Positions 27,575 through 35,305 of a stretch of 49,434 nt of DNA are shown here, in pieces (the stretch's first letter is position 1; each line of letters opens with the position of its first letter). The DNA is taken from positions 1 to 49,434 of the forward strand of contig JAOADW010000027.1 in the NCBI GenBank assembly GCA_026417115.1, given 5' to 3'. The stretch is from Rhodocyclaceae bacterium. Its GTDB lineage: Bacteria > Pseudomonadota > Gammaproteobacteria > Burkholderiales > Rhodocyclaceae. The notes beneath the pieces were generated by a model. That model searched no databases, was not told the origin of the DNA, and saw nothing but the letters and a program-made list of their open reading frames with translations. Both the position numbers and the translations under genes were made by a program.

Positions 27575-28174
27575 CTACCACTTCCGGGGTTTGAATCCTT
27601 TGCGTGTAGTCAATTCGAAGACGTCCTCCCAAATACGGGCGGTAAATAGTCCGGCGGCCTGCGCCTCTTCCTCGACGCCAATGTCCCAATCGATGCCCGC
27701 AAGGATGCCCATGCGTGTCTTACCCGCCAGTTCTGGCAGGAAATCGAACAGGCTTTCGATTTGGCGGATCAGTTGAGGGATCGCATCTCGCTTGACCCGG
27801 CTTTTGACTTCGACGACGATGGCCGTGTTGGTCTTGCCATTGGCCCAGGCCAATACATCGTATTCTTGCTCTTTCTGACCCCGGCGCACGCGATGGCGAG
27901 GGGCGACGTTTTCCATATGAAAACGGCGGCGCAAGAGCGCCTCCATCGTCGGCAAGGCCATTCCCTCTGCGAAGTAACCAAATTTGTCGCCTATTCCGCC
28001 GAGTTGCCGACCCTGTTCCACGATCTGCTTCCCCTGCTCGGCGATCTGCCTGCCCTGCTCGGCGATCTGTCGTTTCAGTTCTTTGATTTGGCGATCGGTT
28101 TCCTTGCTGCGCACAGCAAGCTCGGCCAGCATGCGCTTGATGTCTGTCCAGGAGATGTCGTCGCGTCCGCCCAT
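27575..28174 (-). CDS. DUF3782-type protein with coiled coil and PD-(D/E)xK nuclease-like domain
   Basis: The 199 residues have a coiled-coil N-terminal part (about 15-60) built from heptad repeats RQIAEQG, RQIAEQG and KQIVEQG, followed by GDKFGYFAEGMALPTMEALL, and a C-terminal domain with the PD-(D/E)xK-like pattern YDVLAW...VVEVKSRVK, ending GFKPRKW, as in DUF3782 proteins, which are common in cyanobacteria and some proteobacteria. Activity is unknown; the fold suggests a nuclease relative. The ATG at 28174 is used; the frame is open further upstream to 28255. Its start is divergent from moaA with 125 bases between. Confidence 0.8.
   Translation of the reverse strand: MGGRDDISWTDIKRMLAELAVRSKETDRQIKELKRQIAEQGRQIAEQGKQIVEQGRQLGGIGDKFGYFAEGMALPTMEALLRRRFHMENVAPRHRVRRGQKEQEYDVLAWANGKTNTAIVVEVKSRVKRDAIPQLIRQIESLFDFLPELAGKTRMGILAGIDWDIGVEEEAQAAGLFTARIWEDVFELTTRKGFKPRKW
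28010..28072 (-). repeat. Three 21-base tandem repeats inside the DUF3782 gene
   Basis: Three units of 21 bases (28052-28072, 28031-28051, 28010-28030) each encode a seven-residue coiled-coil heptad; a degenerate fourth (RQLGGIG) follows. Because the unit is in frame, copy number could vary between strains and change coiled-coil length without breaking the gene. Confidence 0.8.
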
Positions 28175-28299
28175 CGTCTTGACCCTCGATTTTTGAAAAT
28201 TATGACGCCGAGACTTGTATTCGTCCAGAAAAAATCCTCGCCTAGGCGGGCGCAAGGGGTGGTTTTCACAGCCCAGGCCGCCGTGCCATAATCAAATCC

Positions 28300-29316
28300 A
28301 TGGACAGGGCACCGCTTCTTTTCGATGCATTCGGGCGACCCATCCGAGATCTACGCATCTCGATCACCGATCGCTGCAATTTTCGCTGTGTTTATTGCAT
28401 GCCCAAGACGGTGTTCGGCCGCGACTATCCTTTTTTGCCACGCGCAGAGCTCTTGTCCTTCGAGGAGATCACGCGCCTGGCGCGTCTTTTCGCGCACATC
28501 GGCGTGCGGAAGATCCGGCTGACGGGGGGAGAGCCTTTGTTGCGCCACGGCGTGGAAAAGTTGATCGGCATGCTTAGCGAAATTCCCGGCCCCGAGCTTG
28601 CCCTGACTACGAATGGATCATTACTCGAAAAGAAAGCGAAGGCATTGGCAGAGGCAGGACTCAAGCGCGTCACCGTGAGCCTCGATGCGCTCGACGAGAA
28701 CACGTTCAGGCGCGTCAATGACGCTGATTACCCGGTCGCCAAGGTGCTTGCGGGCATCGAAGCGGCGGCTTCTGCGGGTTTGAGACCGGTCAAGATCAAT
28801 TGTGTTGTCAAACGCGGCCTCAATGAGGGAGAGATCATTCCGCTCGCTCGCCATTTCCGCGGCAGCGGCCATATCCTACGTTTCATCGAGTATATGGACG
28901 TCGGTTCGAGCAACGGCTGGCGACTCGACGAGGTCGTGCCGGCAAGCGAAATCCTGCGTCGTATCGATGAAGTCTTTCCTCTGGAGCCGATCGATCCGAA
29001 CTATCCCGGCGAAGTCGCCGAACGTTGGCGTTATCGCGACGGCCAGGGGGAAATCGGCGTCATTGCTTCCGTGACGCGCGCCTTTTGTTCTTCTTGCACG
29101 CGCATCCGGCTGTCGACTGACGGCAAGCTTTACACCTGTTTGTTTGCCAGCCATGGCCATGACTTGCGCGGCCCCTTACGCGCGGGCGATAGCGATGCCG
29201 AGCTCCTGGCCAGGATTCGCGCCATTTGGGAGCCCCGTAACGATCGCTACTCGTTGCTGCGCCTGCAAGCGACACCGGGCCTCAAAAAGATCGAGATGTC
29301 CTACATTGGCGGCTAA
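28300..29316 (+). CDS. moaA: GTP 3',8-cyclase (molybdenum cofactor synthesis)
   Basis: MoaA is a radical S-adenosylmethionine enzyme that starts molybdopterin synthesis from GTP. The 338 residues carry the first cluster motif CNFRCVYC near residues 26-33 (in [13 protein letters not shown]), [10 protein letters not shown], the second-cluster cysteines in [19 protein letters not shown], and the C-terminal GG tail. mobA overlaps its 3' end by 11 bases. Confidence 0.97.
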   Translation: MDRAPLLFDAFGRPIRDLRISITDRCNFRCVYCMPKTVFGRDYPFLPRAELLSFEEITRLARLFAHIGVRKIRLTGGEPLLRHGVEKLIGMLSEIPGPELALTTNGSLLEKKAKALAEAGLKRVTVSLDALDENTFRRVNDADYPVAKVLAGIEAAASAGLRPVKINCVVKRGLNEGEIIPLARHFRGSGHILRFIEYMDVGSSNGWRLDEVVPASEILRRIDEVFPLEPIDPNYPGEVAERWRYRDGQGEIGVIASVTRAFCSSCTRIRLSTDGKLYTCLFASHGHDLRGPLRAGDSDAELLARIRAIWEPRNDRYSLLRLQATPGLKKIEMSYIGG

Positions 29317-29881
29317 ACGCAGCGACATCACTGGGTTGATCTTGGCCGGCGGCGCAGGTCTGCGCATGGGGGGAGCCGACAAGGGCTTGCTTACCTACCA
29401 GGGCCTGCCACTGATCGAGCACGTGATCAAGCGCCTGGCGCCTCAGGTCGAGACATTGCTCATCAGCGCCAATCGCAATCATGAACGCTATGCGCGCTAT
29501 GGCTATCCTGTGCTTGCCGATGAAATACAAGGTTTCGCCGGCCCTTTGGCGGGTATCGCAACGGGGCTTGCCGCATGCCAGACCGAGTGGCTTGCCATCG
29601 TTCCTTGCGATGTGCCGGATCTGGCGCCCGATTTGGTGGCGCGGCTCTATGAAGCCGCGAGCCTCGCACAAGGGACCCTCGCCGTCGCCGTGACCGAGGC
29701 CGGCATACAGCCCACTTTTTCCTTGTGCCATCGTTGTGAGCTACCGGCGCTGCGTGACTATTTCGCTCATGGAGAAAGGCGTCTGTCTCGTTGGTGCGAA
29801 ATGCGCCAGGCAGTGCGCGTGTATTTTCCAGATGCGTTAGCCTTCGCCAACCTCAATACGCCGGCCGACCTGGCCCGCTGA
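29306..29881 (+). CDS. mobA: Molybdenum cofactor guanylyltransferase
   Basis: MobA attaches GMP to molybdopterin to make the dinucleotide cofactor. The 191 residues contain the nucleotide-binding loop [33 protein letters not shown], and [14 protein letters not shown]. No ATG or GTG fits the N-terminus, so the start is TTG at 29306, inside the moaA end; GAG lies about 11 bases upstream. Its 3' end overlaps the opposing acyltransferase gene by 45 bases. It works with moaA in the same pathway. Confidence 0.94.
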   Translation: MAAKRSDITGLILAGGAGLRMGGADKGLLTYQGLPLIEHVIKRLAPQVETLLISANRNHERYARYGYPVLADEIQGFAGPLAGIATGLAACQTEWLAIVPCDVPDLAPDLVARLYEAASLAQGTLAVAVTEAGIQPTFSLCHRCELPALRDYFAHGERRLSRWCEMRQAVRVYFPDALAFANLNTPADLAR

Positions 29882-30910
29882 ATCCAGCCGCGGGAGTCGG
29901 AAGTCCCGCCAAGGTTTCTCCAGGCGACGATGGAAAAGATCCGCAGCCACCATGCTTGCCCCCCATGCGAGGAGCAAGCCGATCAATGCATGGATCGGGG
30001 TGGGAGGAAACATCCGCTCGATGAAAGCGCTCGTCACCATCAAAACGGGGAAGTGAACGAGGAACAGGGCATAGGCCGTGCGCCCAAGATATTCGACGAT
30101 GCGGGTGATGGCGCTGGCCGGCATGGGGTGCAGGGCGTATACCAGCGTGATCGCGACGAAAAGGGCGATGGCAAGCCGCGGTCGGGGATCCAGGATCCAG
30201 GCAAGCAAAGACAAGGCCACGAGTCCCCAGAACCACCGGCGCTGCCCGTTCGGCGCGCTAACCCAACCGCTGATGAGGCCGAGCCCATAGGCGCCAAAAA
30301 AATAGAAAGGTGTGGAATCCCAGCGCGGGTTGCGGTTGAAAAAGAAAAGCGAAAGCGCTGCCATGAGGATGATCGGCAGAAACAGGGCGGCTACGCGGCG
30401 TGTGCGGCGCGTGAGCCAGACGAGCAATACGAAAAGTGCGAAGAGCTGAAAATCGATCGCCACGTACCAGGCCCCGACCGTCAAGGATTCGACGTCCAAA
30501 ATTTCATGCAAGAGCAGGATGTGAAGGAGGATTTGCGACCAGCGAGGGGGGTCTCCCAAAGCCTCATGGGGCCATTCTGCCCGCAGCACGGCAAAACACA
30601 GCAACGTCAAGGAAAGGGCGACCGCAAAAGGCAGGACGAGGCGAAAATAACGCGCTGCGATCAAAGTCATCATCCGGGGCAGCGAAACCACGCTTCCTGG
30701 AGGAACCGAGCGGGCGGCCAGGAATCCCCCAACGACGAGGAAGACGGCAACGGCATAGCGACCATGCTGGGCGAGCCAGGCGATAAGTTCGGCAAGACGC
30801 GGGCTTGATTCCGCCGCTTTGTCTGCGAGCGGACCATACCAGGTGAAATGATGGAGAAGGATCAGCTGTGCAGCGAGCGCCTTGTAAAGGTCAGGCAGAA
30901 AACAACGCAT
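29837..30910 (-). CDS. Membrane acyltransferase, acyltransferase-3 family
   Basis: The 357 residues begin LPDLYKALAAQLILLHHFTW, the conserved start of acyltransferase-3 proteins with the catalytic His, followed by about ten membrane segments (for example VALSLTLLCFAVL, IILMAALSLFFF, FWGLVALSLLAWIL, IGLLLAWGASMVAADLF). Members acetylate or acylate sugars on lipopolysaccharide, peptidoglycan or exopolysaccharide. The C-terminus beyond residue about 335 is soluble. No glycan locus lies beside it, so the substrate is unknown. It ends tail to tail within mobA. Confidence 0.9.
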   Translation of the reverse strand: MRCFLPDLYKALAAQLILLHHFTWYGPLADKAAESSPRLAELIAWLAQHGRYAVAVFLVVGGFLAARSVPPGSVVSLPRMMTLIAARYFRLVLPFAVALSLTLLCFAVLRAEWPHEALGDPPRWSQILLHILLLHEILDVESLTVGAWYVAIDFQLFALFVLLVWLTRRTRRVAALFLPIILMAALSLFFFNRNPRWDSTPFYFFGAYGLGLISGWVSAPNGQRRWFWGLVALSLLAWILDPRPRLAIALFVAITLVYALHPMPASAITRIVEYLGRTAYALFLVHFPVLMVTSAFIERMFPPTPIHALIGLLLAWGASMVAADLFHRRLEKPWRDFRLPRLDSAGQVGRRIEVGEG

Positions 30911-30920
30911 AGCCTAATGG

Positions 30921-31012
30921 CCTTGCCACGGCAAGGACGCGAAACCGTCGACAAACCTGGCAGCGTGGCGCCGCCGAAAAGGGAGCGCCTCTCTCCCCGT
31001 ACTTGCGGCGCC
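30921..31012. repeat. Two inverted repeats between the acyltransferase and ABC transporter genes
   Basis: The 156-base divergent gap contains CCTTGCC-AC-GGCAAGG (30921-30936) and an arm pair GGCGCCGC (30967-30974) / GCGGCGCC (31005-31012) 30 bases apart. They may be operators or structured leader RNA for either gene. No convincing promoter hexamers are visible. Confidence 0.35.
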
Positions 31013-31066
31013 TTCTGACGCAAAAAGGCGCTATTGTAAAGGCACACGGAGGTTTCTTCGCTCGCC

Positions 31067-31723
31067 ATGTTGATCATCGAAGGGGTCAGCCGTTCGTTCT
31101 GTGGGCGCCAAGCGCTGGCGCCCGTCACCTTGCATTTGGGTGCGGGCGAATACGTGGCCATCGTCGGCGAATCGGGAATCGGCAAATCGACCTTGCTCAA
31201 TCTGATCGCTGGTCTCGATCGCCCGTCGACCGGGCGCATCCTCTTCAAGGGCCTCGATTATGCTTCACTGGACGAGGTCGCTTTGGCGAAACTTCGGCGA
31301 CAGCATTTCGGTTTCGTGTTTCAGGCGTTCCATATCTTGCCTCACTTGACGGTCCTGCAAAACGTCATGCTGCCGCTTTCGCTGCTCGGCCAGCGTGACC
31401 GAGAAGCGCAAGCGCCGGCACTGGCCATGCTGACAAAAGTCGGGCTTGCCGCGCGTGCCCAAGATTTTCCACAGGCGCTCTCAGGGGGAGAGCTGCAGCG
31501 CGTGGCCATTGCCCGTGCCCTCGTGCATGCGCCGACGGTGGTGCTTGCCGACGAACCCACCGGCAATCTTGATCCAGACAATGCCCAACGCATACTCGCT
31601 TTGCTGGCCGAATGCATCCGCGCTCACGGCGCGATCGGGCTGCTCGTCACACATTCCTCGCAAGCCGCGGCAACCGCCGATCGCGTGTTTAGACTTACCC
31701 GTTCTGGACTCGTCGCAGCATGA
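31067..31723 (+). CDS. ABC transporter ATP-binding protein, LolD/MacB type
   Basis: The 218 residues are a standard ATPase: Walker A GESGIGKST near residue 34, signature LSGGELQRVAIARAL near 140, Walker B VVLADEPTGNLD and the switch His in LLVTHSS. It powers the FtsX-like permease encoded by the overlapping next gene (ATGA at 31720). Such pairs move lipoproteins or peptides or act mechanically on the envelope, not import nutrients. Confidence 0.95.
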   Translation: MLIIEGVSRSFCGRQALAPVTLHLGAGEYVAIVGESGIGKSTLLNLIAGLDRPSTGRILFKGLDYASLDEVALAKLRRQHFGFVFQAFHILPHLTVLQNVMLPLSLLGQRDREAQAPALAMLTKVGLAARAQDFPQALSGGELQRVAIARALVHAPTVVLADEPTGNLDPDNAQRILALLAECIRAHGAIGLLVTHSSQAAATADRVFRLTRSGLVAA

Positions 31724-34224
31724 GCCTTGCCAGGGTGTTTTTCGCCTCCTTTCGACGACGGAAGTTTTCCACGGCCCTCGCCTTTCTCGCCATCGTGCTC
31801 GGCGCCACCCTGGGCGTTGCGGTACATGTGGTGCACGAAGCCGCTCTCGTCGAACTCGAGCGCGCGACTCGCGAGCTGACCGGCGAAGCGGACTGGTCGG
31901 TGCATGGCGGTGGGCAGGCATTCGATGATGCTCTCTGGAGCGAGCTCGCGCAGTTTCCTGGAGTATCCGCGGCAGCGCCGGTCATCGCCCTCGATCTGCG
32001 GCTCTTTTTGGGCGCGGATCAAGCTCCGCTGTCCGTGCCGCTTCTTGCCATCGATCCTTTGGTGCATCTCGAGTGGGCGCCTCAGCTTGCGCTCCGGCCA
32101 TGGCATGAGCGTCTCGACGTCTTGGCCGAAGATGCCTTGTTCTTGTCTCCGGCAGTGCTCGAAAAGTTGATGGACCTCGGCGGCCTGCAAAGCGATCCGC
32201 AAGGGACCCAGACCGTGACGGTCTTGGTCGGCGAACGGCGCCTGGCATTGCGTGTTGCCGGCGATCTTCCGGGACTCGCGGAAAATCATCGGCTCGCCGT
32301 CATGGATGTGGCCGCCGCACAAAAACATTTTGGCTTGCAAGGCAAGCTTACGCGCATCGATCTGAAATTGACGGCCGACGCGGATCTTTCCGCTCTGCGC
32401 GCGCGCTTGTCGCCCGGTCTCGTGATGGAGAAACCGCACGCCAGCACCGCGCCGGCCGCGCGGGCGAGCCGCGCCTATCGCGTCAATCTCGGACTCCTGT
32501 CCGGACTCGCCTTGCTGACGGGATTGTTCCTCGTTTTTTCTGCCCAAGCGCTTTCTCTAGCGCGCCGGCAAACCGAATTCGCCTTTCTCCGCGCCTTGGG
32601 AATGCCGCCTTCCGTCCTCTACGCAGGCTTGCTCGCCGAAGGCGGCCTGCTTGGCTTGGCAGGGAGTCTGCTTGGCGCAGTGGGCGGACATGCGGTTGCC
32701 GCCTGGGCGCTTTCCCGGCTAGGAGGTGACCTCGGCGCCGGATATTTTGCCGGCCTTGCTCCAGAGTGGCGGTTCTCTTGGCAAGCAACCCTCTTGTTTG
32801 TGTTTTTGGGAACCCTTGCAGGGCTTCTCGGCGCTTGGCTGCCTGCACGCACCACCCTGCGCATGCACGTGGCGCAAGCGCTCAAGGCTCTGCCCACGGA
32901 ACCCTTGCCCCTCGTAGCCATCCGTCCCCAGTGGGGAGCGGCAATGTTGCTGGTCGCCGCTGGCTCGCTCTTCCTCCCTCCCTGGCAGGGTCTGCCTCTC
33001 GGCGGCTATCTCGCAGTCGCATTCTTGCTTGCGGGCGCATTGATCTACTTGCCTCGCGTGTCTCAGGCGCTCGCATGCGTTCTTGCGCGCAACCGCTTTT
33101 TGCCGCCCAGCGGTTTCCTTGCCGTAAGCCGTATCGCACACACTCCCGCACAGTCCCTCCTCGCCGCTGCGGGCGTCATGACGTCGCTGGCGCTGGCGAG
33201 CGCGATGGCGATCATGGTGCATGCTTTTCGCGATTCGCTCGATCATTGGCTTGCCCAGGTGCTGCCAGGCGAACTTTATCTGCGCGCGGTCGCAGGACGC
33301 ACGCCGGCTGGATTGCTCTCACCGGAACTGCAGGAGAAACTCGCTTCGATTCCAGGCATCCAGCGCATCGACTTCACTCGCCATGAACAACTCGCCTTGT
33401 TTCCTGGGCAGACTGCCGTGACTTTGCTGGCGAGAAGCCACCTCGACGTGCCGGTCGTCGGGCGAACCGCTGCCACCGAGGGCCCTACGATCTGGATTTC
33501 CGAAGCCCTAGCGGATCTTTCGGGTTGGCGCCCGGGCAACGTCGTGGAGGTGCCGCTTGCCGGCGCTCTTTACCGCTTCACGATCAAGGGGATATGGCGC
33601 GACTATGCGCGTCAGCATGGCGCGATCATCATGGAACTCGACCTTTATCGCAAGCTGACCGGCGCCCTGGGTGTGCATGAGGCGACGATCCAGCTCACTC
33701 CAGACGCCGATGAAACAAGGGTCAAGGAGGCCATTGAGCGCCTCGCGCATCCCGGAACCCTCGAAATGACGCGCACGGTTGAACTCCGCGCGAAAAGCCT
33801 CGCTTTTTTCGATCGCACATTTTTGATCACCTATTTGATCGAGGGAGTAGCCATCCTCATCGGGCTAGCTGGTGTCGCGGCCACCTTCGCGGCGATCGCG
33901 GCAGCGCGACGCCGTGAATTTGGCATGCTGCGTCATCTGGGTTTGACGCGCCGCGACATCGGCCTCTCGATCGCCATCGAGGCCGGCGTCATTGCGCTTG
34001 CCGGGGTCTCGATGGGGCTGGTGGGGGGATTTGCCATCGCCGGAATTTTGATCGAGGTGATCAACCGCCAGAGCTTTCATTGGAGCATGGATTGGGCGAT
34101 TCCTTGGTTTGCGTTGGGCGTCTTTGCGTTTGCCATGATCGTTTTGGCCATTGGCGCCGCGATCGCCGCAGGCCGGGCCGCCATGCAGCCAGCCGCCGTC
34201 TTTGCCGTGCGGGAGGATTGGTGA
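31720..34224 (+). CDS. FtsX-like ABC transporter permease
   Basis: The 834-residue protein has an N-terminal helix (KFSTALAFLAIVLGATLGVA), a large periplasmic domain (about 40-250), a first block of helices (about 255-440, with LLSGLALLTGLFLVFSAQAL), more helices near 470-500, a second periplasmic region (500-700) and a final FtsX block (LIEGVAILIGLAGVAATFA and, later, IVLAIGAAIAAGRAAMQPAA). The two FtsX domains in one chain mean one copy could make the whole permease. It is coupled to the ATPase gene by a four-base overlap and to the next gene by GTGA. The substrate is unknown. Confidence 0.92.
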   Translation: MSLARVFFASFRRRKFSTALAFLAIVLGATLGVAVHVVHEAALVELERATRELTGEADWSVHGGGQAFDDALWSELAQFPGVSAAAPVIALDLRLFLGADQAPLSVPLLAIDPLVHLEWAPQLALRPWHERLDVLAEDALFLSPAVLEKLMDLGGLQSDPQGTQTVTVLVGERRLALRVAGDLPGLAENHRLAVMDVAAAQKHFGLQGKLTRIDLKLTADADLSALRARLSPGLVMEKPHASTAPAARASRAYRVNLGLLSGLALLTGLFLVFSAQALSLARRQTEFAFLRALGMPPSVLYAGLLAEGGLLGLAGSLLGAVGGHAVAAWALSRLGGDLGAGYFAGLAPEWRFSWQATLLFVFLGTLAGLLGAWLPARTTLRMHVAQALKALPTEPLPLVAIRPQWGAAMLLVAAGSLFLPPWQGLPLGGYLAVAFLLAGALIYLPRVSQALACVLARNRFLPPSGFLAVSRIAHTPAQSLLAAAGVMTSLALASAMAIMVHAFRDSLDHWLAQVLPGELYLRAVAGRTPAGLLSPELQEKLASIPGIQRIDFTRHEQLALFPGQTAVTLLARSHLDVPVVGRTAATEGPTIWISEALADLSGWRPGNVVEVPLAGALYRFTIKGIWRDYARQHGAIIMELDLYRKLTGALGVHEATIQLTPDADETRVKEAIERLAHPGTLEMTRTVELRAKSLAFFDRTFLITYLIEGVAILIGLAGVAATFAAIAAARRREFGMLRHLGLTRRDIGLSIAIEAGVIALAGVSMGLVGGFAIAGILIEVINRQSFHWSMDWAIPWFALGVFAFAMIVLAIGAAIAAGRAAMQPAAVFAVREDW

Positions 34225-35303
34225 GGCAGCGTCGTCGTTGGCTTGCGGCGTGGATGGCAGGCTTTGGCTTTGCCTTCATGCCCCCGATGGCAGCGGCGGT
34301 TTTGTTTCCGCCCGTGACGCCCCGCCGCCTTGTCTTCCCGCGTGATCATGGAGCCCATGCCGACTTCCGCAGCGAATGGTGGTATGTGACTGGCTGGTTG
34401 GATGGTCCACACTGGTCACGAGGGTTTCAGCTGACTTTCTTTCGCGTGCGCACAGGCCACGGCGAAGACAATCCGAGTCGTTTTTCGCCGCGCCAATTGC
34501 TCATCGCCCATGCGGCGATCGCCGATCCTGCGCTTGCGCGTTTGCGCCATGCCCAGCGCAGCGCTCGTGCAGATGGCCTTTATGCTGGCTTTCGCGAGCT
34601 CACGACGGATGTCTGGATCGGCGAGTGGTTCCTGCGGTTGGCAGAGGGACGCTATCAGCTTGCCGCCAAAGCCGAAGATTTCGCGCTCGCTTTGGAGCTC
34701 GATGCCGCCTCTGCTCCGCTTTTGCATGGCGCGACCGGTTTTAGCCAGAAAGCGCCCGATGCGCGCCATGCGAGCTTTTATTATTCGCGTCCGCAACTTG
34801 CGCTCCGGGGTTTGCTCACCCTAGGGCGCCACCGAGAAGCGGCAAGCGGTGTGGCGTGGGTCGATCATGAATGGTCGAGCGAGCTCTTGCCTGAAGAAGC
34901 CCAAGGCTGGGAGTGGGTGGGCCTCAATTTCGACGATGGCTCGGCCTTGATGGCGTTCCGTCTACGTCGCGCCAATGGCGAACCGCTTTGGGCAGGCGCG
35001 AGCTTCCGCGATGGCGAAGGCCGCATGCGCCTCTATGGCCCTTCCGAGATATGCTTTGTGCCGCTCAGAATCTGGCGCTCGCCGCGGACTCAGATTGCTT
35101 GGCCCGTCGAGTGGCTGGTCTCGATCGAGGGATGGGAATTGGCGCTGATGCCGCTTTTCGACGATCAAGAATTCGATGCGCGGCGCTCGACAGGTGCGAT
35201 CTACTGGGAGGGGGCGGTGCGCGTCAAGAGGGGCGCGCGCGTTCTGGGTCGAGGCTATCTCGAATTGACGGGCTATGGCGACAAAATCCGCGTGGGACGC
35301 TGA
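34221..35303 (+). CDS. AttH / carotenoid 1,2-hydratase-like exported protein
   Basis: The 360 residues start at GTG 34221, with GGGAGG upstream, and carry a signal peptide (RRRWLAAWMAGFGFAFMPPM). The body is the lipocalin-like AttH/CrtC fold with FRSEWWYVTGWLDG, GFQLTFFRVRTG and a central HEWSSELLPEEAQGWEWVGL block. Despite the carotenoid hydratase name, the gene is fused to no carotenoid locus; in many proteobacteria this protein lies beside an FtsX-type ABC pair, suggesting a part of that transporter's envelope role. The stop is three bases from the converging relA stop. Confidence 0.86.
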   Translation: MRQRRRWLAAWMAGFGFAFMPPMAAAVLFPPVTPRRLVFPRDHGAHADFRSEWWYVTGWLDGPHWSRGFQLTFFRVRTGHGEDNPSRFSPRQLLIAHAAIADPALARLRHAQRSARADGLYAGFRELTTDVWIGEWFLRLAEGRYQLAAKAEDFALALELDAASAPLLHGATGFSQKAPDARHASFYYSRPQLALRGLLTLGRHREAASGVAWVDHEWSSELLPEEAQGWEWVGLNFDDGSALMAFRLRRANGEPLWAGASFRDGEGRMRLYGPSEICFVPLRIWRSPRTQIAWPVEWLVSIEGWELALMPLFDDQEFDARRSTGAIYWEGAVRVKRGARVLGRGYLELTGYGDKIRVGR

Positions 35304-35305
35304 AT

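Noticed and set aside
28175..28299. Molybdenum cofactor riboswitch ahead of moaA
   Set aside because: Only 125 bases are available and no long conserved stem structure is visible.
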